From the NCBI RefSeq assembly GCF_002953715.1, contig NZ_CP025012.1, positions 2,604,001 through 2,668,000 of the forward strand: a DNA stretch of 64,000 nt. Reading direction: 5' to 3'. Positions 1 to 8,560 of this stretch are shown piece by piece. Each line of letters begins with the position of its first letter. Position 1 is the stretch's first letter. This DNA is from Rhizobium leguminosarum. GTDB taxonomy: Bacteria > Pseudomonadota > Alphaproteobacteria > Rhizobiales > Rhizobiaceae. The position numbers and the translations under genes are program-made. The notes beneath the pieces were generated by a model, which searched no databases, was not told the DNA's origin, and saw nothing but the letters and a program-made list of their open reading frames with translations.

Positions 1-1002
1 CGAGATTTGATAGCCGTCGGCAATCGCCAGCGGCGCGAGATCGGCAACGACCGTTCGGGCGACTTCGACGAGATCGATCGTTTCGTGCAGATCGATCGCC
101 TGATTATTGCGCTCGAAATCGAGCAGTTGTTCGGCAGTTTCGGCGAGGCGCGCGACGTCATCGAGCAATCGTCTTCGGTCCTGGCCCTCGGGTGTTCCGT
201 CGATCCGCGTCTGCATGATCGCAATCGGCGTCCTGAGTTCATGCGCCGCATCGATCAGGAAGTGTTGCCGTTTGCGGAATTCATTTTCCAGCCGGTCAAG
301 CGCCTCGTTGAAGGCAATCACCAGCGGGGCCACCTCCTTGGGGATACCGTCCAGAGGCAGGCGTGCATCGTAGCGGCGAGGTTCGATCTCCGATGCCTTG
401 CGGGCAACCTCGCTGACACTGGCCAGGGCACGCCTGACAATTCGCGGAACGGCAAGGAAAATTGCCGGCAAGGCAACGGTGAGCAGCGAGACATAGATCG
501 GATAGACGGCGCCCATAAGGACAAGAACGGGCCAACCCTTGTCAGCGACGCCGCCAAACAGAACTCGGAGCTCGCCTATGGCAGTCTCCACGTTTTCAAC
601 GGACGCGATCTCGTTCGTGCCGACCGATCCCCTGATATCTGCGCCCTGGAACAAATGGGCGAGATGCGCAATTTCGCCATAGGCTGCAGGGATCGCGCCA
701 TAGGATACGGAAGAACCGTTCGTCGTGGCGGCGACATACCAAAGCCCGTCATACTGCTCCTTGAGCGACGCCAGCTCTGGCGTATCGCGTATTTCAAGCT
801 GGCCCTGCGCATCGAGCGCGACGGACCGGGCCAGTACCGCGGTGATATGATCCTCCAGCGCGACATTGGGAGAGAGGATCGTGGCGCCATAAACGCAGAG
901 GCCGAAGATCACCGCCGCCACCACGGCGACGAAGACAATGCTGAGCTGCCAGCTGAGCCGCCACCAAAGCGATGGATTGGCGTATTGCGTCTTGGCCATC
1001 AT
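1..1002 (-). CDS. Sensor histidine kinase, partial (runs off the left edge)
   Basis: Membrane sensor kinase that should phosphorylate the response regulator encoded just upstream. Translating the minus strand from the ATG at 1002 gives a first membrane segment at about residues 18-38, an extracytoplasmic loop of roughly 100 residues, a second membrane segment near 150-175, a HAMP-like linker, and a HisKA domain with the motif FLIDAAHELRTPI, whose phosphoacceptor is His254. The ATPase domain lies beyond the window. The start overlaps the regulator's stop (ATGA, 999-1002), which indicates translational coupling. The long open frame on the opposite strand here is only the antisense shadow of this gene. 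The input signal is not visible; the loop has no motif I recognise. Confidence 0.9.
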   Translation of the reverse strand, partial: MMAKTQYANPSLWWRLSWQLSIVFVAVVAAVIFGLCVYGATILSPNVALEDHITAVLARSVALDAQGQLEIRDTPELASLKEQYDGLWYVAATTNGSSVSYGAIPAAYGEIAHLAHLFQGADIRGSVGTNEIASVENVETAIGELRVLFGGVADKGWPVLVLMGAVYPIYVSLLTVALPAIFLAVPRIVRRALASVSEVARKASEIEPRRYDARLPLDGIPKEVAPLVIAFNEALDRLENEFRKRQHFLIDAAHELRTPIAIMQTRIDGTPEGQDRRRLLDDVARLAETAEQLLDFERNNQAIDLHETIDLVEVARTVVADLAPLAIADGYQIS

Positions 1003-1670
1003 TCTTCCTTCATGAGATAACCGACGCCGCGGATATTGTGGATCGCAACACCGGCGCCGGCATCGATCAGCCGCTTGCGCAACCGCGAAATATGCGCGTC
1101 GAGCGCATTCGACTGGATTTCCTCCTCGTAGTTATAAACCGCCGCCTCCAGCGTCGAACGCAGCACGGTCTTCTCCTTGCGCCTTGCAAGTGCCGCCAGC
1201 ACCAGAAGTTCGCGTCGGGGCAGGTCCAGCGGCACGGCATCGACGGTGACACTCAGATGCAGCGGGTCGATCACCATCCGTCCGGCCGTGATCTTGAGTT
1301 CGGCCAGTTCAGGCGATCGCCGCAGCACGGCCCTGAGCCGCGCCATCAGTTCCTCCACCAGGAACGGCTTGCCGAGATAGTCGTCGGCCCCGAGGTCGAG
1401 GCCTTCGATCCGCTCCTTCGGTTCGTTGCGCGCCGTCAGCACGATGATCGGCGTATCCTTGCCCGTCCGCCTGAGCTCCGGAATGAAGCTTAGCCCCTCC
1501 CCGTCAGGCAGGCGGCGGTCGAGCAGGATCGCATCGTAGCCATTCTGCCGCGTCAACTCGACGGCGTCTGCCAGTTGCATCGTGTGATCGGTGACGATCC
1601 CGTGTTTGCCGAGTGCGGCCGACAGCGCCTCGGCCAGCTCCCTCTCATCCTCTATCAGCAGTATCCGCAT
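999..1670 (-). CDS. OmpR/PhoB-family response regulator
   Basis: Two-component response regulator, 223 aa. The receiver domain occupies residues 1-115, with the acidic pair E7/D8, phosphoacceptor D51 (LLDRRLPDG), T79 and K101 (LGKPF). The C-terminal winged-helix domain (about 125-222) ends in the usual RLRKRL...IRGVGYLM signature of the OmpR/QseB/PmrA group. I chose the ATG at 1670 because it opens directly with MRILLIEDE; the frame extends 31 codons further upstream without family homology. It is the first gene of an operon with the overlapping kinase. A small membrane peptide is transcribed divergently 140 bp away. Confidence 0.93.
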   Translation of the reverse strand: MRILLIEDERELAEALSAALGKHGIVTDHTMQLADAVELTRQNGYDAILLDRRLPDGEGLSFIPELRRTGKDTPIIVLTARNEPKERIEGLDLGADDYLGKPFLVEELMARLRAVLRRSPELAELKITAGRMVIDPLHLSVTVDAVPLDLPRRELLVLAALARRKEKTVLRSTLEAAVYNYEEEIQSNALDAHISRLRKRLIDAGAGVAIHNIRGVGYLMKEE

Positions 1671-1810
1671 CGCCCGTCCATTGTCTCGCTCACCCCCTCT
1701 GTGTGCCACAAGAGTTGCGGCAGCATTGCGGAGCTTGCAAGGCAGCCGGTCATGCTGCTGCAATTGTTGAAGTCCAGCACAAGGAATATTCGCGGCAGCT
1801 GGAGATCAAG

Positions 1811-1957
1811 ATGATCCGACCTATCCTCCGTCTCCTGACGAGACACTTCCTCTCCGCCTTCATCCTCGCCGCACTGCTCGCAGCCCCGCTCGTCATTCTG
1901 CACACGCTTCATGAAAAAGCGGCCTTCGAGAGCGGTCTCCTGATGGAGCTGCGATGA
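1811..1957 (+). CDS. Small single-span membrane peptide, 48 aa
   Basis: Short gene starting MIRPILRL, with a GGAG ribosome-binding sequence about seven bases before the ATG. A single hydrophobic helix (residues about 13-35, LSAFILAALLAAPLVIL) follows a basic N-terminus, giving an expected cytoplasm-in orientation and a short acidic tail. It is divergent from the response regulator and kinase and separated from the regulator by 140 bp. I do not recognise the family. The position invites comparison with small membrane feedback peptides of sensor kinases such as MgrB, but that is inference from size and position only. Confidence 0.5.
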   Translation: MIRPILRLLTRHFLSAFILAALLAAPLVILHTLHEKAAFESGLLMELR

Positions 1958-1970
1958 GGGAGCGCGAAAC

Positions 1971-2513
1971 TCAGACGCTCTCGCTGCCTGCCATGCAATA
2001 GGCCGAGAACGCCTGAAGATAGGCTTGCACCTTGGAGCAGTTCTCCGCTGTTTCGACGGTCCTGAACACATCAGCTGGTTCCAGCTTCATCACAGGAAGC
2101 CGGAGGAAGATATCGACCGCGAACCGGTCGGAGATAGTCGCAAGAACGGTGCGAAGACCGGCCAGCATGTCGTCGCCCCGATGCGATGCGTGCAGCAGGG
2201 CAATCGGCTTGTGGACGATCTCATCTCCCGATACGAGCCAGTCGATCGCATTCTTGAGGCCGCCAGGAATGGATCGCACATATTCCGGGCTGGCAATGAT
2301 CACCCCGTCGCTCTTGGCGATCGCATCGATGAAATCCCGCACCGCCGCCGGCAAAGATTCTCCCTCGAGGTCAGGCGAGAATACCGGCAACCGCCCCACG
2401 CCGTCGAAGATCGAAACCTCGATATCGCTGGGCGCTATGGCACGGATCGCCCGCAGCATAGCCGTGTTGGTGGAATTGAGCCGGGCGCTGCCGGATATTG
2501 CGAGAATCCTCAT
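1971..2513 (-). CDS. NADPH-dependent FMN reductase family protein
   Basis: Flavodoxin-fold reductase of 180 aa. It has the N-terminal flavin-phosphate loop GSARLNSTNTAML (residues about 7-19) and the conserved ASPEYVRSIPGGLKNAIDWL-type segment that binds the isoalloxazine ring. Proteins of this family reduce FMN, quinones, chromate or azo compounds with NAD(P)H in the cytosol, and the substrate cannot be told from sequence. The ATG at 2513 was chosen because it opens with MRILAISGSAR and is preceded by TAGGA; the open frame further upstream is unrelated. It stands alone, convergent with the small peptide gene and divergent from the ABC exporter operon. Confidence 0.88.
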   Translation of the reverse strand: MRILAISGSARLNSTNTAMLRAIRAIAPSDIEVSIFDGVGRLPVFSPDLEGESLPAAVRDFIDAIAKSDGVIIASPEYVRSIPGGLKNAIDWLVSGDEIVHKPIALLHASHRGDDMLAGLRTVLATISDRFAVDIFLRLPVMKLEPADVFRTVETAENCSKVQAYLQAFSAYCMAGSESV

Positions 2514-2670
2514 GATCCTAACAGGAATCGATTGATCATGGCTGTCAACGCAAAAGGCTAGGTTCGATTGAGTAACGCCAAAAAAGCGACTTTTGCTTGA
2601 ACTGGCCAAGCCCCGCGTTAGCCTGGGTATTGCTGCCGAATCGGCTGGAATTACCCTCGAGGAAATACAC

Positions 2671-3690
2671 ATGACGGCTTTGATCGAGGCACGGGGCGTC
2701 AGCAAACGCTTCCGGCAGCACAAGCGATTTCCGGGCCTGCTGGGCGCTTTGAAGACGCTGGTGACCAGCGAATACACCGAGGTTCAGGCCGTTTCCGACA
2801 TCGGTTTCGACATCGCGACGGGCGAGGCCGTCGGCTATCTCGGCCCCAATGGCGCCGGAAAATCCACGATGATCAAGATGATGACCGGCATTCTGGTGCC
2901 GAGTGCCGGCACGCTCTCCGTGCTCGGCCGGACGCCGCATCTGAAACGGATGGACAATGCGCGCGAGATCGGCGTTGTTTTTGGCCAGCGCAGCCAGCTG
3001 TGGTGGGACCTGCCGCTGGTCGACAGTTTTACCTTGCACCAGCGCATCTATGATATCCCCGTCGCGCGTTATGCGGATAATCTCCGGCGATTCAGCGAAT
3101 TGCTTGATTTGACGCCCTTTCTCGACCGCGCGGTGCGCCAACTCAGCCTCGGTCAGCGCATGCGCGCCGAGATCGTCATGTCGCTGCTGCACGATCCCAA
3201 GATCCTCTTTCTGGACGAACCGACCATCGGTCTTGATGTGGTCGCCAAGGATGCGGTTCGGCGCTTTCTCGCCGAAATCAACCGCGAGCGCGGCGTCACC
3301 ATCATCCTCACCACCCATGACCTGCAGGACATCGAGACCATCTGCCCTCGGCTGATCATGGTCGATCACAGCAGGCTCATATTCGACGGCGAGTTGAAGA
3401 GCCTGCGCGCGGCATTGGGCTCTGCCCGGCGGCTGACACTCGAATTTGCCAGTGACCCTGGACCGCTGCCGTTGCGTACCGCCGCCCTCGTCAGCGACGA
3501 GGGCTTGCGCAAGAACTATCTCATCGAGCGTGAAGACATCTCGCTGGTCGCAATCCTGTCGGAGGTCGGCAGTGGGCGCGACCTCAAGGACGTGGCACTG
3601 CACGAGCCCGACATCGAAGAGGTCATCCGCACCTTCTACCAGCGCCGCAACGCCGACCAGCGTAGCAATGCCAAGGCCCGGGCATCATGA
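2671..3690 (+). CDS. ABC-2 exporter ATP-binding protein (VepA/COG4586 type)
   Basis: ATPase subunit of an ABC-2 exporter, 339 aa. Walker A GPNGAGKST lies at 58-66, signature LSLGQ at 158-162, Walker B ILFLDEP at 178-184 and the switch histidine at 216 (TTHDLQD). The N-terminal extension (RFPGLLGALKTL, residues 20-31) and the long C-terminal tail are typical of the COG4586 family, which pairs with two DUF990 permeases. The ATG at 2671 has GAGGAAA just upstream. The stop overlaps the next start (ATGA at 3687-3690). The best-studied relative is the methyl-viologen exporter VepABC of Synechocystis; the substrate here is unknown. Confidence 0.92.
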   Translation: MTALIEARGVSKRFRQHKRFPGLLGALKTLVTSEYTEVQAVSDIGFDIATGEAVGYLGPNGAGKSTMIKMMTGILVPSAGTLSVLGRTPHLKRMDNAREIGVVFGQRSQLWWDLPLVDSFTLHQRIYDIPVARYADNLRRFSELLDLTPFLDRAVRQLSLGQRMRAEIVMSLLHDPKILFLDEPTIGLDVVAKDAVRRFLAEINRERGVTIILTTHDLQDIETICPRLIMVDHSRLIFDGELKSLRAALGSARRLTLEFASDPGPLPLRTAALVSDEGLRKNYLIEREDISLVAILSEVGSGRDLKDVALHEPDIEEVIRTFYQRRNADQRSNAKARAS

Positions 3691-4487
3691 GCGCCTATTT
3701 CGCCTTCGCGCGCAGTTCCTTCCATTCGCAACTCGCCTACCGCAACGAAGTATGGGCCAATATCTTCGGCAAACTCGTGCAGGTTTTCGCGCGTGTCGCC
3801 ATCTGGCAGGCGGCCTATGCCGGCGTCGGCGCAATCGTGGTCGACGGGGTCTCCCTGCAGCAGATGGTGACCTATGCGCTGCTCGGCGGTGCGGTGATGG
3901 GCGCAACCCGCCCCGAAAGGATCATCGGCGAGATCGGCCGGTCGCTCAAGACAGGCGATATCGCGGTTTGGCTGCTTAAGCCCTTATCCTATCCGCTCTA
4001 TCTCTTCGCCAACGAATGCGGCAGCTTCGGCTATCGCCTGATGACCCAGGTCATTCCGACCGTCGCCTTCACCGCATTGTTTTACGGCATGCTGCCGCCG
4101 GCAAGCCTATTCGATGGCCTGATGTTCATCGCCTTCTGGGCGCTGTCCTTTACCCTGCTGTTCCTGATGTCGGCGCTCTTCGGCCTCGTCGCCTTCTGGC
4201 TGATGACGAGCTTCTCGCTGGACTGGATCCTGGGCGCCCTGCTGCAATTGTTCTCGGGCCTGCTGATACCGTTCTGGTTCTTCCCCGAACCCCTGGCAAC
4301 GATTGCCCGCCACCTGCCCTTCGCCTGGGTGGTCTATTATCCCAATGCCGTCTATCTCGGCAGGCTTTCCACCGCCGATGCCTGGCTCCATCTCGGCCTG
4401 GGCCTTGCCTGGGCCGCGTTGTTCCTTACCGGCGTCCTCTGGCTGTGGCGCCGAGCCTCCGTCCGCATCACCGTGCAGGGAGGTTGA
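3687..4487 (+). CDS. ABC-2 family permease (VepB/COG4587 type)
   Basis: Integral membrane subunit of 266 aa with about six membrane helices. The cytoplasmic stretch GAVMGATRPERIIGEIGRSLKTGDIAVWLLKPLSYP (given here only as the key segment at about residues 70-105) is the hallmark of DUF990-type permeases: a conserved gating or ATPase-contact loop between helices 2 and 3. It overlaps the ATPase gene by four bases and is followed three bases after its stop by the second permease. It presumably forms a heterodimer with that protein. Confidence 0.9.
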   Translation: MSAYFAFARSSFHSQLAYRNEVWANIFGKLVQVFARVAIWQAAYAGVGAIVVDGVSLQQMVTYALLGGAVMGATRPERIIGEIGRSLKTGDIAVWLLKPLSYPLYLFANECGSFGYRLMTQVIPTVAFTALFYGMLPPASLFDGLMFIAFWALSFTLLFLMSALFGLVAFWLMTSFSLDWILGALLQLFSGLLIPFWFFPEPLATIARHLPFAWVVYYPNAVYLGRLSTADAWLHLGLGLAWAALFLTGVLWLWRRASVRITVQGG

Positions 4488-4489
4488 TC

Positions 4490-5293
4490 GTGCTCATTCA
4501 TCACCTGCGCGTCCTTCCGCTGCTGGTCCGGATGCATGTCCGCTCCCAGATGGAATATCGCGGCGCCTTCTGGCTCGATCGTCTTGCGCAGATCCTTTCC
4601 TATGGCAGCGTCTTCGCCACCATCGGCATCCTGCTCGCCCGCTTCGACACGCTCGGAGGCTGGACCTGGCCGGAGCTTGCGCTGTTGTTCAGCTTCCAGC
4701 TGCTGGCTTATTCGCTCGGCGCCGCGATGAGTTTCGTGCAATTGCGCGACCTCGAAGAACTGGTGCGGCTCGGCACTTTCGACACACTGTTGGTCAAGCC
4801 ATTCAGCCCCTGGGCCTATCTGGTCTTTTCCGGCCTCAATATCGGCTATACCGGCCACGTCATCCTCGCGGTGGCGCTGATGGGCTGGGCCGTTCTGTCC
4901 GTCGACTTCGCCTGGTCGGTCTGGTCCGCCTCGTTCCTCGTTGCCGCGCTCATCAGCGCGACGTTGCTGACCGCTGCGCTCATCACCATGATCGGCGCCA
5001 CGGCGCTGATCTGGGTACGCTCCAACCATCTGTTCTCGATCTTCTTCGGCTTTTGGGAATTGACGCGCTACCCGCTCAACATTTTCCCCGGCGGCATCCA
5101 GACCATCCTCATCACCGCGGTCCCGCTCGCCCTTACCAGTTCGGTCCCTGTCGGCGCCCTGCTCGGCAAGCCCATCCCGATCCTCGGGGACTGGGCCGGG
5201 GCCGTATCCCTTGTGGCCGGCCCGATTTGGGTGTTGATAGCAATCGCTTATTGGCGGTACGCCACCAGCAAATACCAGGGTGCCGGAGGCTGA
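4490..5293 (+). CDS. ABC-2 family permease (VepC/COG3694 type)
   Basis: Second membrane subunit, 267 aa, of nearly the same length as its partner. It has the equivalent conserved loop (QLRDLEELVRLGTFDTLLVKPFSPW, residues about 82-106) and six predicted helices. I placed the start at the GTG at 4490, which has AGGGAGG six to seven bases upstream and begins only two bases after the previous stop. The first in-frame ATG is 14 codons later and has no comparable ribosome-binding site. The three genes 2671-5293 form one operon for a complete exporter. Confidence 0.88.
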   Translation: MLIHHLRVLPLLVRMHVRSQMEYRGAFWLDRLAQILSYGSVFATIGILLARFDTLGGWTWPELALLFSFQLLAYSLGAAMSFVQLRDLEELVRLGTFDTLLVKPFSPWAYLVFSGLNIGYTGHVILAVALMGWAVLSVDFAWSVWSASFLVAALISATLLTAALITMIGATALIWVRSNHLFSIFFGFWELTRYPLNIFPGGIQTILITAVPLALTSSVPVGALLGKPIPILGDWAGAVSLVAGPIWVLIAIAYWRYATSKYQGAGG

Positions 5294-5318
5294 TCGGGCC
5301 GACTACTTTCCTGTATAT

Positions 5319-5840
5319 TCAGGATGCCTGCGACAGTGATCTCGCGCGAACCTCTAGGAACGCCGCCGTCAGCTTCGCCAGTACGGGCGAGGTGCATGTG
5401 CCGTTGGCGCCGCCGATCGGATCGACGATGTGGATCTGCCGGAGATCGTCCATGAATTCGTCCCAAAGCGGCGGCCCGCCTTCTTCGAGAAGCTGCGCGC
5501 GGATGCTCAGCTCCTCGCTGACCGGTAGATGGCGTCGCCCCCAGGCGCCGATCATGGCGAAGACGGGAACGAGCTGAATCGCTGGCTCCAGGAGGCTGTA
5601 GATCGCTTTCTGACTGTGGCTCGGATCGTCCCGCTTGCTGATGAACCCGAGCGAAAGCAGACGCTTCAGCCTGGCGGCGAGAATATTGGAGGCGATCCCC
5701 TCCTCCGAATGGGTCAGAAGATCACGGAAATGGCGGCGGTTGCCGAACATGATGTCCCTGATGATGATGAGGCTCCACCGGTCGCCCAGCACTTCCATCG
5801 TCAGGTTGATCGGGCAACCCGACCGCACTTCGATATCCAC
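5319..5840 (-). CDS. HxlR-family winged-helix regulator
   Basis: DNA-binding regulator of 173 aa. The HxlR winged helix covers residues 8-100 (CPINLTMEVLGDRWSLIIIRDIMFG, then RRHFRDLLTHSEEGIASNILAARLKRL). Cys9 near the N-terminus is the position often used as a redox or electrophile sensor in this family. A C-terminal extension of about 70 residues is longer than in the minimal 110-residue members. It is divergent from the RibD-like reductase gene at 5930, which it probably controls through the shared 89-bp region. Confidence 0.9.
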   Translation of the reverse strand: MDIEVRSGCPINLTMEVLGDRWSLIIIRDIMFGNRRHFRDLLTHSEEGIASNILAARLKRLLSLGFISKRDDPSHSQKAIYSLLEPAIQLVPVFAMIGAWGRRHLPVSEELSIRAQLLEEGGPPLWDEFMDDLRQIHIVDPIGGANGTCTSPVLAKLTAAFLEVRARSLSQAS

Positions 5841-5856
5841 GATATTCTCCTTCGAA

Positions 5857-5903
5857 AAACTGGTTGCAATATAGGATCACTTATGCGACAACGCAACTAG
5901 TTT
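5857..5903. promoter_or_regulatory. Inverted repeat, candidate HxlR operator
   Basis: AAACTGGTTGC (5857-5867) and GCAACTAGTTT (5893-5903) are inverted copies with one mismatch, separated by 25 bp. A shorter symmetrical TGCG-ACAA-CGCA lies between them. They occupy the promoter region shared by the HxlR gene and the divergent reductase. HxlR proteins commonly bind such spaced half-sites as dimers; binding here is inferred. Confidence 0.45.
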
Positions 5904-5929
5904 CATAATGCAATCACATGGAGGAGAGC

Positions 5930-6571
5930 ATGCCCAAGGTGCGTGTCGCAGCATTTTCCCTTTCCGTAGATGGTTTCGGCGCCGGGCCGGAGCAAAGCAT
6001 GAGCGATCCGCTGGGCAAGCGGGGGACGGAGATGTTTGAATGGTTTTTCCGCACCCGCACCTTCCGCGCGATGATCGGAAAGGATGGCGGTTCTGAAGGC
6101 GTTGATGAGCATTATGCGGCTCGCGGCATGGCCAATTTCGGCGCCTTCATTCTCGGGCGCAACATGTTCGGCCCCATCCGCGGCGATTGGCCGGATGACG
6201 CCTGGAAAGGCTGGTGGGGGCCGAACCCGCCCTATCACGCGCCGACCTATATCCTGACGCATTATCCCCGCGAATCGATCGTCATGGAGGGCGGCACGAC
6301 GTTTCACTTCGTCACCGGCGGCATCGAGGACGCGCTTGAAAAGGCCGTGGCTGCGGCCGGCGACAAGGACGTGAAAATCGGTGGCGGCGTCAGCACCGTC
6401 CGCCAATATCTGCAGGCTGGCCTGATCGACGAATTGCATTTCGCCATCTCGCCGGTCGTCCTCGGCAAGGGCGAAGCGATGTTCACAGGCATCGACCTCC
6501 CCGCCCTCGGCTTCCGCGTCGGCGAGCATGTCGCGACCGAACACGCCACGCATATCGTGCTGGCGAAATAA
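5930..6571 (+). CDS. Dihydrofolate reductase/RibD C-terminal-like reductase
   Basis: NADPH-binding reductase of 213 aa with a DHFR-like fold: N-terminal strand KVRVAAFSLSVDGFGAGP, central GRNMFGPIRG, and the C-terminal nucleotide-binding segment GDKDVKIGGGVSTVRQYLQAGLIDELHFAISPVVLG-type (key residues GGGVSTVRQYL, about 145-155). These stand-alone RibD_C proteins are common in soil bacteria and their substrates are mostly unknown. The ATG at 5930 sits behind GGAGGAGAG; the ATG four codons earlier overlaps that ribosome-binding site. It is divergent from the HxlR regulator. Confidence 0.9.
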   Translation: MPKVRVAAFSLSVDGFGAGPEQSMSDPLGKRGTEMFEWFFRTRTFRAMIGKDGGSEGVDEHYAARGMANFGAFILGRNMFGPIRGDWPDDAWKGWWGPNPPYHAPTYILTHYPRESIVMEGGTTFHFVTGGIEDALEKAVAAAGDKDVKIGGGVSTVRQYLQAGLIDELHFAISPVVLGKGEAMFTGIDLPALGFRVGEHVATEHATHIVLAK

Positions 6572-6759
6572 ACGAGTCGAAGCAATCCTGGCAGGTGCCG
6601 CCCTGACGGCCGCCTGTCGGGATCGTTCGGCTGTCACCAAGCCGTGTCAAAATGGCCGTGGTATTGCTGCGGAATGAGCGTAGAGTAAACGCCATCGGAT
6701 CATCGACGCGACCGCTTGAGAGACATAGGTGCTCTTGCCGCTTCATGGAGGATACGAAG

Positions 6760-6963
6760 ATGCTCCTGTCGCTCATCTCGCTCAACGATGATGAAATAAC
6801 CATCGTCACCGATGCCGTTCGGCAATGGTGCTGCGAGAGGAAGCTCGACATCGACAGCATAGAAGGACGCCACGCCATCACCGTCGCCGTCGATCTCGTC
6901 CAGATGAACACTAACCACGACGGGCTTTTTGCCGAGCTGTCGAAGCAACTGGACCACCAGTAG
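6760..6963 (+). CDS. Small hypothetical protein, 67 aa
   Basis: Soluble acidic small protein beginning MLLSLISLNDDEITIV. The ATG at 6760 has GGAG nine bases upstream; an in-frame ATG at 6745 would add five residues. The sequence has a helical, mixed charged/hydrophobic pattern (DAVRQWCCERKLDIDSIEGRHAITVAVDLV) that looks coding rather than random. I do not recognise a function. Nothing else is apparent between 6572 and 6759 or between 6964 and 7107. Confidence 0.55.
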   Translation: MLLSLISLNDDEITIVTDAVRQWCCERKLDIDSIEGRHAITVAVDLVQMNTNHDGLFAELSKQLDHQ

Positions 6964-7107
6964 AACCCTCTCCCTCCATCTAAGCACCATAGCATTCTGC
7001 GATGACAGGCGCTGGGATGCAGCGCTTTCGCTTACCGCTCCCTCGCGCCGCCGCCCCGGAACACCAGCATCCAGGAGCACCAGGCCCAACAGATCGCAGC
7101 CGGAACA

Positions 7108-7752
7108 TCATGCCCCGTCCCGGCCAGCCCTAAGCTGTTCGAGGTAGGCACAGAACATATCGGCCATGGCGTCGGCATAGGCTTCGATCTCCGCATCGCT
7201 CCGGGGTGCCTCCGAGAACTGCTTTCCCACTGTGCCGAGGGTCGTGGTGATCAGGTCGCCGGCGAGCACCCGTGTCGCCTCCGGCGCAGAAGGCAGCACT
7301 TCCTGCATGAACAGTTCGACGATGCGGTCGCCCGATGCCCTCGCCGCCTGCGCCTCCGGTGCATCGCGATAAAGAGGTGCTGCGTCATGGAGCGCCACGC
7401 GCATCGCCGCCTCCTCGCACTCCGAGCGGAGGAAGGCATGGACGAGGCGGCGCAGCCGTTCGAGCGGCGGCCTTTGCGCATCGGCGAGGATGCCGCCGAG
7501 CATGTCCGTTGTCTGCCGCCATTCGTCGCTCTGCAGCCGGAAGAGGATCGCCGCCTTGTTGGGGAAATACTGGTAGAGCGATCCGATGCTGACGCCCGCC
7601 CTTTCGGCCACCCGCGCCGTGGTGAAGCGCTGGGCGCCTTCCCGCGCCAAAACCTGAGCAGCCGCATCCAGGATCGCCGCCACGAGCTCCGTCGAGCGAG
7701 CCTGCTTGGGCTGTTTTCGTGAGGAAATCCGGGCCCTTGGACGATCGGTCAT
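7108..7752 (-). CDS. TetR/AcrR-family regulator
   Basis: Repressor of 214 aa. The N-terminal helix-turn-helix lies at residues about 18-65 (ILDAAAQVLAREGAQRFTTARVAERAGVSIGSLYQYFPNKAAIL), preceded by a basic arm; the C-terminal ligand domain is of the group that ends in a short acidic helix. The ATG at 7752 places the basic arm MTDRPRARISSRKQ at the N-terminus as in relatives. It is divergent from the O-methyltransferase at 7841 with 88 bp between them, so it very likely controls that gene and itself. Confidence 0.92.
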   Translation of the reverse strand: MTDRPRARISSRKQPKQARSTELVAAILDAAAQVLAREGAQRFTTARVAERAGVSIGSLYQYFPNKAAILFRLQSDEWRQTTDMLGGILADAQRPPLERLRRLVHAFLRSECEEAAMRVALHDAAPLYRDAPEAQAARASGDRIVELFMQEVLPSAPEATRVLAGDLITTTLGTVGKQFSEAPRSDAEIEAYADAMADMFCAYLEQLRAGRDGA

Positions 7753-7784
7753 GGCAGCGCTCCGCAATGCGAATAGCAGATGCG

Positions 7785-7797
7785 ACGAATTACTCGT
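7785..7797. promoter_or_regulatory. Candidate TetR operator
   Basis: ACGAATTACTCGT is symmetrical at its ends (ACGA...TCGT) and lies midway between the divergent TetR and O-methyltransferase genes, beside an AT-rich TATTTTTT stretch. Assignment rests on position and symmetry only. Confidence 0.35.
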
Positions 7798-7840
7798 ATT
7801 TTTTGCTCCACACAAGAAGCTGTCACCAAGGAGATATGAC

Positions 7841-8494
7841 ATGACGACACTGACCACCGCCCCGCTGGCACCCCTGCTCAATGGCCTGTTCGAAGAGGCC
7901 GCCACGGCGACGAGCCCGGCAATGTCGGCCCTATCAGGTGATGAGCGAATGCGCCTGATCGGCAGCAAGACCGAATATCTCGACCTTTACGGGCGCCTGA
8001 AGGATCTTTGGCTTCCCGTCTCCAGGGAGGCCGGCGCGCTGCTCTACATGCTGGCGCGAAGCAGCCGCGCACGAACGATCGTCGAGTTCGGCACATCCTT
8101 CGGGATCTCGACCCTGCATCTCGCAGCCGCGCTGCGCGACAATGGCGGCGGCCGGCTGATCACCAGCGAGTTCGAGCCGTCGAAGCTGGTCCGCGCCCGC
8201 GCCAACCTGACGGCCGGCGGCCTCATCGACCTCGTCGAGATCCGCGAAGGCGATGCCCTTGAGACCCTGAGCACGGATCTCCCGAAAACGATCGACCTGC
8301 TCTTCCTCGACGGGGCCAAGGCGCTCTATCGCGATATCCTGGAACTGGTGGAAGACCGCCTGAGGCCGGGCGCCCTCATCGTCGCCGACAATGCCGACCT
8401 CTGCCCGGATTACCTCGCCCGCGTACGCTCGCCCGCAGCCGGCTACCTCTCGACGCCATTCGAAGAGGATATCGAGCTGTCGATGCGGACCTGA
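7841..8494 (+). CDS. SAM-dependent O-methyltransferase (caffeoyl-CoA OMT-like)
   Basis: Class I methyltransferase of 217 aa related to the COMT/CCoAOMT family (Methyltransf_3/24). The SAM site is VEFGTSFGISTLHLA (residues about 84-98), followed by the acidic loop GRLITSEFEP, and the metal/catalytic segment DLLFLDGAKALYRDILEL (about 151-168). A strong AAGGAG precedes the ATG at 7841. The natural acceptor is probably a small catechol or similar phenol, but this is family inference. Its divergent TetR partner suggests induction by such a compound. Confidence 0.9.
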   Translation: MTTLTTAPLAPLLNGLFEEAATATSPAMSALSGDERMRLIGSKTEYLDLYGRLKDLWLPVSREAGALLYMLARSSRARTIVEFGTSFGISTLHLAAALRDNGGGRLITSEFEPSKLVRARANLTAGGLIDLVEIREGDALETLSTDLPKTIDLLFLDGAKALYRDILELVEDRLRPGALIVADNADLCPDYLARVRSPAAGYLSTPFEEDIELSMRT

Positions 8495-8560
8495 TGATCC
8501 CGGGTTGTCGCCGGCCAAGCGCGCGCCGGCCGGGCGACCGCCCGTTTCATTGTCGGAGCT

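Noticed and set aside
7..1020. Open frame of 337 codons on the plus strand
   Set aside because: It is exactly antisense to the histidine kinase, whose minus-strand translation has clear HisKA and membrane features; the plus frame is Arg/Asp-rich without domains.
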